Below, piece after piece: positions 32,582 to 41,128 of a DNA stretch of 64,000 bases (position 1 is its first letter; each line of letters begins with the position of its first letter). Under the pieces are notes generated by a model. That model saw only the letters and a list, made by a program, of their open reading frames with translations. It did no database searches and was not told where the DNA came from. Origin of the DNA: Streptomyces halobius. GTDB lineage: Bacteria > Actinomycetota > Actinomycetes > Streptomycetales > Streptomycetaceae. Made by a program: the position numbers and the translations under genes. The stretch is taken from positions 5,704,001 through 5,768,000 of the forward strand of contig NZ_CP086322.1 in assembly GCF_023277745.1 (NCBI RefSeq), in the 5' to 3' direction.

Positions 32582-32977
32582 TCACGCTCCGGAGGCCGTA
32601 GCGGCCGGGCAGCCGAGGGTGGGCGCGGCGCGTACGGCGTCGGTCGGAATGCCTAAGGCCAGTGCTGCGGCGGTCATCGCCAGGCCGGCGGCCAGCATCC
32701 GCTGCCGGGCGGTCCGTCGCCAGCGGTGCCGGACACCTCCCGCCCGTACCGGCTCGAAGTGGGGCACCTCACGCCGCGGGGGAGTGGGGAGAGGAGGGGA
32801 CGGAGGAGGCGGGGAGGCGCGGAACGGTGGGCCGGAGTCGACGAGGGCGTACGGGCCGGAGTCGAGGAGGGCGGAGGGAGCAGAGGGAGCGGAGGAGGCG
32901 GGGGAGCCGGTGATGTCGGTGGCGGATTCGGTTGTGGAGTCGGTGGGGTGAAGGGAGGGACGGGGCATGGTGATCAC
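32582..32977 (-). CDS. Short Pro/Ser-rich membrane-anchored protein, possibly a truncated CpaB/SAF-type protein
   Basis: The 131-residue product has a Ser/Ala/Pro-rich first half, a basic HRWRRTARQR segment and one hydrophobic helix (MLAAGLAMTAAALALGI, near residues 93-110). It stops 20 residues later. In streptomycetes a protein with this start and an additional SAF domain (CpaB/RcpC-like) is common between mscL and the MTA phosphorylase gene. Here the SAF domain is missing and the next ~250 bases do not encode it. That comparison rests on remembered family layout, so truncation is an inference. Confidence 0.5.
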   Translation of the reverse strand: MITMPRPSLHPTDSTTESATDITGSPASSAPSAPSALLDSGPYALVDSGPPFRASPPPPSPPLPTPPRREVPHFEPVRAGGVRHRWRRTARQRMLAAGLAMTAAALALGIPTDAVRAAPTLGCPAATASGA

Positions 32978-33181
32978 TGCCTGTGGTGAGGGGACTCGCC
33001 GTGATGAGGAGCCTCGGGGCCGATGGCCGGATCCGCGGTTCGGGCCCGGCGATCACCACCGTGCCGGATTTCGCCGACCCCCGCTCTGGGGTGTGGATGA
33101 CCCCCGTGGTGTGGATAACTCCGTCACCCGCAACGAAGGCGGCCGAGCTTCACAACCCCTCAGCCCCGCCCCCACCCCACA

Positions 33182-34024
33182 TCAAGGCAGCTCGATCCCC
33201 AACTCCCAGCCCTCGTGCGCATCCGCACACAAGCAGTCCCGTGCCGTGCTGTCCGGCAGCGCGGCCACCGCGTCGAACAGCACCTCGCGGAGCCGGCCGA
33301 CGTTCCGTCCGAAGACCGTGAGGACTTCCCGGTGGGAGACCCCGTCGCCGGTCTCGGCGCCCGCGTCCAGGTCCGTGACCAGCGTCAACGACGTGTAGCA
33401 CAGGCCCAGTTCACGGGCCAGGACGGCCTCGGGGTGGCCGGTCATGCCGACCACGGACCAGCCCTGCGCGGCGTGCCAGCGCGACTCCGCGCGGGTCGAG
33501 AAGCGCGGGCCCTCGATGACGACGAGGGTGCCGCCGTCGACCGGCTCCCAGTCGCGGTCCCGGGACGCCTGCAGCGCGGCCCGGCGGCCGGTGGGGCAGT
33601 ACGGGTCGGCGAAGGTCAGATGGACGACGTTGGGGACGCTGCCGTCGGGCAGTGGCTCGCCGTCGAAGTAGGTCTGCGGGCGGGCCTTCGTACGGTCCAC
33701 GAGCTGGTCCGGTACGAGGAGCGTTCCGGGGCCGTATTCGGGGCGCAGGCTGCCCACTGCGCAGGGGCCGAGCACCTGGCGGACGCCGACCGAGCGCAGT
33801 GCCCAGAGGTTGGCGCGGTAGTTGATCCGGTGCGGCGGGAGGTGGTGCCGGCGGCCGTGCCGCGGCAGGAAAGCGACCTGGCGGCCCGCGACCTCCCCGA
33901 GGAAGAGCGAGTCGCTGGGGCTCCCGTAGGGGGTGTCCACCGTGATCTCGGTCACGTCGTCGAGGAAGGAGTAGAAACCCGACCCGCCGATAACGCCAAT
34001 CTCCGCGTCAGCCATGCCGGTCAC
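33182..34024 (-). CDS. mtnP: S-methyl-5'-thioadenosine phosphorylase
   Basis: The 280-residue enzyme cleaves methylthioadenosine (a by-product of SAM use) to adenine and methylthioribose-1-phosphate. Signatures are IGVIGGSGFYSFL at the start, FLPRHGRRHHLPPHRINYRANL (phosphate/sugar binding; key segment PRHGRRHHLPPH), the specificity region GPRFSTRAES, and MTGHPEAVLARE. GTG 34024 or ATG 34015 are both possible; no ribosome site separates them, and relatives begin near MADAEIGVIGG. Confidence 0.92.
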   Translation of the reverse strand: MTGMADAEIGVIGGSGFYSFLDDVTEITVDTPYGSPSDSLFLGEVAGRQVAFLPRHGRRHHLPPHRINYRANLWALRSVGVRQVLGPCAVGSLRPEYGPGTLLVPDQLVDRTKARPQTYFDGEPLPDGSVPNVVHLTFADPYCPTGRRAALQASRDRDWEPVDGGTLVVIEGPRFSTRAESRWHAAQGWSVVGMTGHPEAVLARELGLCYTSLTLVTDLDAGAETGDGVSHREVLTVFGRNVGRLREVLFDAVAALPDSTARDCLCADAHEGWELGIELP

Positions 34025-34140
34025 ACTATCGGGGCCGACGGGCGGGGCGATGGGCGGGCGATGCGGGACCCCGCTCCTCGCTCCTCAAGAGCTTGGGGTG
34101 AGGGACAGGAAGAGTTTGGGGAGGGCCGGGGAAATACGGC

Positions 34141-34169
34141 GGACCCCGCCGTCGCCGACGGCGGGGTCC
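34141..34169 (-). terminator. Strong terminator of the FmdB-like gene
   Basis: GGACCCCGCCGTCG (34141-34154) pairs perfectly with CGACGGCGGGGTCC (34156-34169) around a single base. It is about 12 bases downstream of the leftward zinc-ribbon gene's stop. Confidence 0.8.
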
Positions 34170-34181
34170 GGTAAGTCCGGG

Positions 34182-34517
34182 TCAGGCGGCCGAGCTGCCG
34201 GCGGACGCCGAGGTGGACGAGGTCGACGACTTGGCGTCGGAGCTGCTCGACGAGGAGCTGGAGCTCGATGAGTCCGAGGACGAGGACGACGCACCGCTCG
34301 TGGCCGAGGAGGACTTCGCGGCGCTGCCGCTGGACGACGAGCCGCGGCTGTCGTTGCGGTAGAAACCGGAGCCCTTGAAGACGATGCCGACCGCGGAGTA
34401 CACCTTCTTGAGACGTCCGGCGCAGCTGGGGCACTCGGTGAGCGCGTCGTCGGTGAACTTCTGGACCGCTTCAAGGCCCTCGCCGCACGCGGTGCACTGG
34501 TACTGGTAGGTCGGCAC
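34182..34517 (-). CDS. FmdB-family zinc-ribbon protein (Ruc-like)
   Basis: The 111-residue protein starts with the FmdB zinc ribbon: PTYQYQCTACGEGLE and LTECPSCAGRLKKVYS supply two CxxC pairs, followed by GIVFKGSGFYRND. The rest is a Ser-rich disordered tail, with a run of eleven consecutive serines. In Mycobacterium tuberculosis the homologue Rv0991c (Ruc) is a redox-activated chaperone with a disordered tail and is under heat-shock control. GTG 34517 follows GGAGG. A CIRCE-like site lies directly upstream, which supports the same role and regulation here. Confidence 0.85.
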   Translation of the reverse strand: MPTYQYQCTACGEGLEAVQKFTDDALTECPSCAGRLKKVYSAVGIVFKGSGFYRNDSRGSSSSGSAAKSSSATSGASSSSSDSSSSSSSSSSSDAKSSTSSTSASAGSSAA

Positions 34518-34528
34518 TTGACTTCCTC

Positions 34529-34555
34529 CTGGCACTCTCACTCGATGAGTGCTAA
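34529..34555. promoter_or_regulatory. CIRCE-like HrcA operator
   Basis: CTGGCACTC, nine bases, then GAGTGCTAA. The CIRCE consensus is TTAGCACTC-N9-GAGTGCTAA; the right arm is exact, the left arm has two mismatches and the spacer is exactly nine. It lies 12 bases upstream of the zinc-ribbon gene start, where bound HrcA would block transcription until heat shock. Confidence 0.75.
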
Positions 34556-34602
34556 CGACGCTCCATAGTGCAGTATTCCGGCCCGTCAGTCCACTGCGAC
34601 CG

Positions 34603-35958
34603 TCATACGGTGACCGACCCCACGCTCTCCGCGGCCTCGTCCGGCGCCTCGTTCGGCTCCTGCTCGCGGCCGCCCGACGAGGAACCGGCCACGGAATCAG
34701 TGGCGGAACCGGCGCCCGCGCGGTCGGCGGCACCGACGATCTTCGTCGACGAGCGCGGTACCAGGTGCGCGCGCAGCGTCAGCAGCACCGCCAGGGCCAG
34801 CACCGTGCCGGCCAGCGGCACCAGGAAGCCGGAGTTCGGGCCGAAGCGGTCCGCCAGCTGGCCGGACGCGGTGGCCGCGGCCGCCTGGCCCAGCGCGACC
34901 GCGCCGGTCAGCCAGGTGAACGCCTCGGTGCGGGCACCGGCCGGTACCAGCGACTCGACGAGCGTGTAGCCGGTGATCAGGGCCGGGGCGATGCACAGGC
35001 CGACGATCAGGCCGACGGCGCCCAGCAGCGGTACCGCGGTCACCGTCCACAGCGGGGTGGTGGCCAGCGCCAGCAGCCCGTAGGCGACCAGCAGCCGGCG
35101 CCGGGGGCCGACCTTCCAGGCGATCGTGCCGCAGGCGATACCGGCGAGCATGTTGCCGGACGCGAAGATCCCGTAGAGCACGCCGTTGATGCCGGGCTGC
35201 CCGATGTCCTGGGTGAAGGCGGTCAGCGAGACCTGCATGCCGCCGAAGACGGCGCCGATGCCGAGGAACGCCGCGATCAGGACCCGTACGCCGGGCACCG
35301 ACAGCGCCGAGGCGCGCGGCCGGCCGTCGGCCTGCGCCCGGTGGACCGGGGGCTGGCTGCGTCGCTGCGAGGCGAAGAGCAGGCCGCCCGCCAGCGTCAG
35401 CGCGGCCTCGGCGATCAGGCCGGCCGCGGGGTGGATGCCGGTGCACAGCGCGGTGGCCAGCACCGGGCCGACGACGAAGGTGAACTCGTCGGTGACCGAT
35501 TCGAAGGCGGCGGCGGTCGGCATCAGCGGGCTGCCGCCGAGCCGGGCCGCCCAGCGGGCGCGGACCATCGGGCCGACCTGCGGCGTGGAGGCGCCGGTGG
35601 GGACGGCCACCGCGAACAGCGCCCACAGGGGGGCGTGCGCGAGGGCCAGGGTGATCAGGGCGGCGACGCCCGCGACGTGCACCAGGACGCCGGGGATCAG
35701 CACCGCGCGCTGGCCGAAGCGGTCGGCGAGCTTGCCGCTCTGCGGGGCGAACAGGGCCATCGAGACGCCGGTGGCGGCGGAGACCGTACCGGCGGCGCCG
35801 TAGGAGCCCGTGGTGGATTCGACGAGCAGCACGATGCCGATCGTCAGCATCGCGAACGGCTGCCGGGCCAGAAAGCCGGGCAGCAGGAATGTCCATGCAC
35901 CGGGGGTGCGCAGCAGTTGTCCGTAACCAGGACGCGTGTCCTTGACCGCGGATGCCAC
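34603..35958 (-). CDS. Major facilitator superfamily transporter
   Basis: The 451-residue protein has twelve hydrophobic segments, SGKLADRFGQRAVL as the conserved loop 2-3 motif with a second, SGQLADRFGPNSG, in the C-terminal half, and a charged tail rich in Ser, Gly and Glu. GTG 35958 is preceded by an AAAGG and gives a normal N-terminus (the frame stays open to 36006). The substrate is not predictable. It is not obviously linked to its neighbours. Confidence 0.85.
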   Translation of the reverse strand: MASAVKDTRPGYGQLLRTPGAWTFLLPGFLARQPFAMLTIGIVLLVESTTGSYGAAGTVSAATGVSMALFAPQSGKLADRFGQRAVLIPGVLVHVAGVAALITLALAHAPLWALFAVAVPTGASTPQVGPMVRARWAARLGGSPLMPTAAAFESVTDEFTFVVGPVLATALCTGIHPAAGLIAEAALTLAGGLLFASQRRSQPPVHRAQADGRPRASALSVPGVRVLIAAFLGIGAVFGGMQVSLTAFTQDIGQPGINGVLYGIFASGNMLAGIACGTIAWKVGPRRRLLVAYGLLALATTPLWTVTAVPLLGAVGLIVGLCIAPALITGYTLVESLVPAGARTEAFTWLTGAVALGQAAAATASGQLADRFGPNSGFLVPLAGTVLALAVLLTLRAHLVPRSSTKIVGAADRAGAGSATDSVAGSSSGGREQEPNEAPDEAAESVGSVTV

Positions 35959-36257
35959 GGCCGGGCCTTTCTGCCGCCTGGTAGCGCGCCACCGCGAGGT
36001 CGTCACGGGTAACGCGCCGAGAGCTGTCCTCTCGCGCAGGACCGAGTGATACCGCGTGGTCCGACACCGGGGAAGGTGGCTGCGTGTGGCAGGGACCGCG
36101 GCCGCTGAGCGGTCGCGCCAGCTCTGCGTCAGGCAGAGGTGGTTCGTTGATGTTGCGGCTTGATACTACAGGTCGAAGCGCATAGAGCCCTGGGATTGGA
36201 CAGAGCTTTACCTAAAATTCCTTGAGATCCGTGGAGATCTTCAGTGCATTTCCTCAG

Positions 36258-36407
36258 CGACCGCCGCGCCCGTTACGTGACTGCCACCGACCGCCGCGGG
36301 CCTTACGTGACCGCCACCGACCGCTGCGCCCCTGACGTGACCGTCACCGACCGCCGCGGGCCTTGCATGACCGTCACCGATCGCCACGGCCGTTGTTTGA
36401 CCGTTCA
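36258..36407. repeat. 30 bp tandem repeat, five units, no spacers
   Basis: Five contiguous 30-base units begin CGACCGCCGCG (36258, 36288, 36318), CGACCGCCGCG (36348) and CGATCGCCACG (36378). Most carry ACGTGACCGCCAC or similar at the end. The fifth unit ends exactly on the stop codon of the leftward antiporter gene. Because 30 is divisible by three, open frames on both strands translate it as 10-residue repeats (TDRRGPYVTA-like rightward, AVGDGHVRPA-like leftward). A GTG at 36244 with GGAG upstream could start the rightward one. Confidence 0.85.
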
Positions 36408-38027
36408 GCGGCCGCCGCGTCCCCTCGCCCGCCGCTCGCGGAGTGCGCCGGGCCGGAACCGCGCCAGCGTGCCGCCGCCCCCGCCGGCCGGCGTCGTCGT
36501 AGGCGTCCCGCCGGCCTCGCCGCCCCCGGGGCCCGCGCCCGCCCCCAGCCAGCCGGCCAGCTTGCCGCCCTGGGAGATCGCCTGCAGCCGCCGCTCGGCC
36601 GCGTCGCGCACCGGGTTCGTGGCGACCACCAGCAGTTCGTCGCCGCGCCGCAGCACCGTCGTCGGCCCCGGTACGAAGCTGGTGCCGTTCCGTACGACCA
36701 GGGTGACCGCGGCGCCCTTGGGCAGCCGCAGCTCGCCGATCTCGACCCCGTGCATCCGGGACGCCGGCCCGATCGAGGTGGACAGCAGATGGCCGCGCAG
36801 CCGCTCCAGCGGCGCGGACTCGATGCCCAGGTCGGCGGCCGCGGCGCCGTCGGCAGCGCCCAGCCGCAGCCGCCGGGCGAGCCAGGGCAGCGTCGGCCCC
36901 TGGATGAGGGTGAAGACGACGACCAGGACGAAGACGATGTTGAAGGCCCGTTCGCTGCCGGGCACGTTGGCCACCATCGGGATGGTGGCCAGCACAATCG
37001 GCACCGCGCCGCGCAGCCCGGCCCAGGACAGCAGCGTCTTCTCCTGCCACGGCATCCGGAACGGCAGCACTCCCACGAGGACGGACAGCGGCCGGGCCGC
37101 GAGCGTCAGGATCAGGCCGATGAGCAGTCCGGCCACGATGTCGTCGAGCAGTTTGTGCGGTGTGACCAGCAGGCCCAGCAGCACGAACATACCGATCTGG
37201 CCGATCCAGCCGAGTCCTTCGGCGAAGCCACGGGTGGCCGGGGCGTGCGGCAGCCTGGCGTTGCCGAGGACCAGCGCCGCCAGGTAGACGGCGAGGAATC
37301 CGGAGCCGTGTGCCAGCGCGCCGGCCGCGTAGGCGGAGACGGCGATGGCCATGACGGCGATCGGATAGAGGCCGGAGGCCGGCAGTGCCACATGGCGCAT
37401 GGCGTACGCGCCGAGCCAGCCGATGGCCAGTCCGATGGCGGCGCCGATCGCCAGCTGCAGGGCGATCTCGCCGATCAGGACGTACCAGTCGTCGATCGGG
37501 CCGGCCGTGGAGAAGGCCACGACGAGGATGACCACCGGGGCGTCGTTGAAGCCGGACTCGGCTTCCAGAACACCCGTCAGGCGCGCGGGCAGCGGCACAC
37601 TGCGCAGCACGGAGAACACCGCGGCGGCGTCCGTGGACGACACCACCGCGCCGATCAGCAGTGCCTGGCGCCATTCGAGCCCGGCCAGATAGTGCGCCCC
37701 GGCCGCGGTGACCCCCACGCTCACCGCGACACCGACCGTCGAGAGCAGCGCCGCCTGGGGCAGCGCCGGTTTGATCTCTTTCCACTTGGTGCCGAGACCG
37801 CCCTCGGCCAGGATCACGACCAGGGCGGAATAGCCGAGCAACTGGGTCAGCTCGGCATTGTCGAAGACGACCCCGCCGATCCCGTCCTGCCCGATGGCGA
37901 TGCCGATCCCCAGGTAGATGAGCAGGCTGGGGAGCCCGCTGCGCGAGGAGAGCCGTACCGCCGCCACCGCTACGAGCAGTACGAGCGAGCAGATCAGCAG
38001 GAGTTGATTGAGGTAGTCGACAGTCAG
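36405..38027 (-). CDS. K+/H+ (CPA1/NhaP2-like) antiporter with RCK C-terminal domain
   Basis: The 540-residue protein has about twelve membrane helices (residues 1-395), among them the ion-site segments SSTDAAAVFSVLRS and ESGFNDAPVVILV typical of CPA1 antiporters. A cytoplasmic TrkA-C/RCK_C domain follows (about 415-495), and then a Gly/Thr-rich tail. The layout equals the potassium/proton antiporter CvrA/NhaP2. The start is unusual: the protein homology begins at a CTG (38027) that follows GGAAGGA, while the only standard start in frame is a TTG at 38123 in sequence that does not look coding. Translation probably starts at the CTG. Confidence 0.85.
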   Translation of the reverse strand: MTVDYLNQLLLICSLVLLVAVAAVRLSSRSGLPSLLIYLGIGIAIGQDGIGGVVFDNAELTQLLGYSALVVILAEGGLGTKWKEIKPALPQAALLSTVGVAVSVGVTAAGAHYLAGLEWRQALLIGAVVSSTDAAAVFSVLRSVPLPARLTGVLEAESGFNDAPVVILVVAFSTAGPIDDWYVLIGEIALQLAIGAAIGLAIGWLGAYAMRHVALPASGLYPIAVMAIAVSAYAAGALAHGSGFLAVYLAALVLGNARLPHAPATRGFAEGLGWIGQIGMFVLLGLLVTPHKLLDDIVAGLLIGLILTLAARPLSVLVGVLPFRMPWQEKTLLSWAGLRGAVPIVLATIPMVANVPGSERAFNIVFVLVVVFTLIQGPTLPWLARRLRLGAADGAAAADLGIESAPLERLRGHLLSTSIGPASRMHGVEIGELRLPKGAAVTLVVRNGTSFVPGPTTVLRRGDELLVVATNPVRDAAERRLQAISQGGKLAGWLGAGAGPGGGEAGGTPTTTPAGGGGGTLARFRPGALRERRARGRGGR

Positions 38028-38237
38028 GGGAGCTGGTCCTTCCTCGCACGTGCCGGTGTGGGGTTCGGATGAGGGAAGCGGGTTCGTTCCTTCCTTACCG
38101 TATCTAGTTACTGAGGCTAACAATTTATCCGGTATTTGAACGTCTCATGTTGCTGGCCGTGACTCCGCGTAGGGGTGGTCGAACCCGTGCGCCTATGGTT
38201 GCTCCAGCACTCCCACCCTGCCCCTCGAAGGACAGAG

Positions 38238-40973
38238 ATGCCCGCCAACAAGTCCGGCCCGGAAGCTCCCAAAAAGAAGAAGGGGCGGCGCGGCCGCCTC
38301 GTACTGATCACGGTCGTGCTTGTGCTGGTGGCGGGCATCGGCCTTGGCGCGTTCTGGGGTGTGAGCACCGTGCGCGCCTCCTTCCCGGAGACCACCGGCT
38401 CGCTCAAACTCCCCGGTCTGTCCGGGCCGGTCGATGTCTCGCGCGACGCCAACGGCATCCCGCAGATCTACGCCGACACCGACGAGGACCTCTTCCGCGC
38501 CCAGGGCTTCGTCCAGGCCCAGGACCGCTTCTGGGAGATGGACGTACGCCGCCACATGACGGCCGGCCGGCTGTCGGAGATGTTCGGCAAGAGCCAGATC
38601 AAGACCGACACCTTCCTGCGCACCCTCGGCTGGCACCGCGTCGCGCAGCAGGAGTACGACACCAAGCTGGCGCCCAGCACCAAAAAGTACCTCCAGGCCT
38701 ACACCGACGGCGTCAACGCCTACCTCAAGGACCACGAGGGCGCGGCGCTGTCCCTGGAGTACGCGGTGCTGGACTTCGAGAACGACTACCGGCCGGAGAA
38801 GTGGACGCCGGTCGACTCGGTGGCCTGGCTCAAGGCGATGGCCTGGGACCTGCGCGGCAATATGCAGGAGGAGATCGACCGCTCCCTGATGACCAGCCGC
38901 TTCACCCCGGAACAGATCGCCCAGCTCTACCCGGAGTACCCGTACAAGCGGAACCGGCCGATCGTCGAGGGCGGCACGGTCGACCCCGCCACCAAGCAGT
39001 TCCGACCCAAGGGCACGGCCGCCAACGCCCCGTCCGGTATCGGTGACGCCGCCTCCGGCCTGCAGTCGCAGCTCTCCTCGCTGTCCAAGACCCTCGACGA
39101 CGTCCCGGCCCTGCTCGGCCCCAACGGCAGCGGCATCGGCTCCAACTCCTGGGTCGTCGCCGGCAAGCACACCACCACCGGCAAGCCGCTGCTCGCCAAC
39201 GACCCGCACCTGGCACCCCAGATGCCCTCGATCTGGTACCAGATGGGCCTGCACTGCCGTACCACCGGCCCCCAGTGCAACTACGACGTCTCCGGCTTCA
39301 CCTTCTCCGGGATGCCGGGCGTCGTCATCGGCCACAACCAGCACATCGCCTGGGGCATGACCAACCTCGGCGCGGACGTCACCGACCTGTACCTGGAGAA
39401 GATCAACACCGAGGGGTACCTCTACGACGGCAAGCAGCGGCCGTTCATCACCCGCAAGGAGACCATCAAGGTCGCCGGCGGGGAGAGTCGCGACATCACC
39501 GTCCGCGCCACCAACAACGGGCCGGTCGTCTCCGACCGCGACGACGAACTGTCCCAGGTCGGCAAGGACGCACCGGTCGGCAACGCCGCCCCGGACCGCG
39601 GTGACGGCTACGCCGTGTCGCTGCGCTGGACCGCGCTGGACCCCGGCAACTCCATGGACGCCGTCTTCGAGATCAACCGCGCCTCGGACTGGAACGGCTT
39701 CCGCAGGGCCGCCCAGCACTTCGAGGTCCCGTCCCAGAACCTGATCTACGCCGACACCAAGGGCAACATCGGCTACCAGGCCCCGGGCCGGATCCCGGTC
39801 CGCGCCAAGGGCGTCGACGGCACCTACCCGGCGCCCGGCTGGGACCCGAAGTACCGGTGGACCGGCTACATCCCGCAGAAGGCCCTGCCGTACGAGTACA
39901 ACCCGGAGCGCGGCTTCATCGTCACCGCCAACCAGGCCGTCGTCGACGAGGCCAAGTACCCCTACCTGCTCACCAAGGACTGGGGCTACGGCTCCCGCAG
40001 CCAGCGGATCAACGACCTCATCGAGTCGAAGATCAAGGACGGCGGCAAGGTCTCGACGGATGACATGCAGACCTTCCAGAAGGACAACAGCAGCGAGATC
40101 GCCCGGCTGCTGACGCCCTACCTGACGAAGATCGACATCAAGGACAAGTACATCCGCGAAGCCCAGCAGCTGCTGGAGGGCTGGGACTTCACCCAGGAGC
40201 CCGACTCCGCCGCGGCCGCCTACTTCAACGCGGTCTGGCGCAACACCCTCAAGCTCGCCTTCGGCAACAAGATGCCCAAGGAACTGCGGGTCGAGGGCCA
40301 GTGCCTGAACGTCCGCCCGGCCAACGAGACCGGCCCCGCCGACGATCTCCAGGAGCTGGTCCGCGAATGCGGCGAGCGGGCCGGCGACAGCGCCCAGCCC
40401 GACGGCGGCGACCGCTGGTACGAGGTCGTCCGCAACATCCTGGACGACCCCGACAACGCCTGGTGGAAGACCGAGGGCTCGCCGCGCGCCCGGACCGGCG
40501 CCAAGACCGGCGACAAGAACCGCGACGAACTGCTCGCGCACGCCATGCGGGACGCCCGCTACGAGCTGACGTCCAAGCTCGGCAAGAACATCGACACCTG
40601 GAGCTGGGGGCGGCTGCACCAGCTGTTCCTGAACAACCAGACCCTGGGCACGGACGGACCCGGCCTCCTGCAGGGCCTGTTCAACCGCGGCCCGTGGAAC
40701 CTGGGCGGCGGCGAGGCCGCGGTCGACGCCACCGGCTGGAACGCCGCGGGCGGCTACAAGGTCACCTGGGTCCCGTCGATGCGGATGATCGTCAACCTCG
40801 CCGACCTCGACAGGTCCCGGTGGATCAACCTCACCGGCGCCTCCGGGCACGCCTACCACGACCACTACGACGACCAGACCGACAAGTGGGCCAAGGGCGA
40901 ACTGCTGCCGTGGGCCTTCAGCGAGAAGGCGGTCAAGAAGGCGGCCAAGGACAAGCTGACGCTGTCGCCGTGA
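38238..40973 (+). CDS. Penicillin acylase-family N-terminal nucleophile hydrolase
   Basis: The 911-residue protein has a lysine-rich start and one membrane anchor (about residues 22-45), followed by the penicillin-amidase fold. The alpha part contains DTDEDLFRAQGFVQAQDRFWEMD. The self-cleavage and catalytic point is the Ser in GIGSNSWVV (Ser302), the new N-terminus of the beta chain, with LLANDPHLAPQMPSIWYQ following. Family members hydrolyse amide bonds of beta-lactams, acyl-homoserine lactones or lipopeptides; the specificity here is unknown. ATG 38238 follows GAAGGA. A strong terminator lies downstream. Confidence 0.9.
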   Translation: MPANKSGPEAPKKKKGRRGRLVLITVVLVLVAGIGLGAFWGVSTVRASFPETTGSLKLPGLSGPVDVSRDANGIPQIYADTDEDLFRAQGFVQAQDRFWEMDVRRHMTAGRLSEMFGKSQIKTDTFLRTLGWHRVAQQEYDTKLAPSTKKYLQAYTDGVNAYLKDHEGAALSLEYAVLDFENDYRPEKWTPVDSVAWLKAMAWDLRGNMQEEIDRSLMTSRFTPEQIAQLYPEYPYKRNRPIVEGGTVDPATKQFRPKGTAANAPSGIGDAASGLQSQLSSLSKTLDDVPALLGPNGSGIGSNSWVVAGKHTTTGKPLLANDPHLAPQMPSIWYQMGLHCRTTGPQCNYDVSGFTFSGMPGVVIGHNQHIAWGMTNLGADVTDLYLEKINTEGYLYDGKQRPFITRKETIKVAGGESRDITVRATNNGPVVSDRDDELSQVGKDAPVGNAAPDRGDGYAVSLRWTALDPGNSMDAVFEINRASDWNGFRRAAQHFEVPSQNLIYADTKGNIGYQAPGRIPVRAKGVDGTYPAPGWDPKYRWTGYIPQKALPYEYNPERGFIVTANQAVVDEAKYPYLLTKDWGYGSRSQRINDLIESKIKDGGKVSTDDMQTFQKDNSSEIARLLTPYLTKIDIKDKYIREAQQLLEGWDFTQEPDSAAAAYFNAVWRNTLKLAFGNKMPKELRVEGQCLNVRPANETGPADDLQELVRECGERAGDSAQPDGGDRWYEVVRNILDDPDNAWWKTEGSPRARTGAKTGDKNRDELLAHAMRDARYELTSKLGKNIDTWSWGRLHQLFLNNQTLGTDGPGLLQGLFNRGPWNLGGGEAAVDATGWNAAGGYKVTWVPSMRMIVNLADLDRSRWINLTGASGHAYHDHYDDQTDKWAKGELLPWAFSEKAVKKAAKDKLTLSP

Positions 40974-41020
40974 CCCTGTGACGGCGTCACAGCCGCCACG
41001 CTGTAACGCCGTCACACACG

Positions 41021-41061
41021 CCATCGGGCGGGCCGGAAGTTCTCTCCGGCCCGCCCGATGG
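41021..41061 (+). terminator. Strong stem-loop terminator
   Basis: CCATCGGGCGGGCCGGA (41021-41037) pairs perfectly over 17 bases with 41045-41061 around a seven-base loop AGTTCTC. It lies 48 bases after the penicillin-acylase stop and also faces the leftward cyclo-ligase gene end at 41129, so it can serve both. Confidence 0.85.
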
Positions 41062-41128
41062 CGTTCCCGGCGTACACGACCTGTTGTCAGGCCCCGTGCG
41101 ACCCGCTGTCAGGTACGGCCCGCTGTCA

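Noticed and set aside
36258..36407. CRISPR array
   Set aside because: The 30 bp units are directly contiguous without unique spacers, are not palindromic at their ends, and no cas genes are present.
38193..41024. A 943-codon open frame antisense to the penicillin-acylase gene
   Set aside because: The sense strand encodes a complete family member with catalytic Ser302; the antisense product is valine/glycine/aspartate-rich without motifs.
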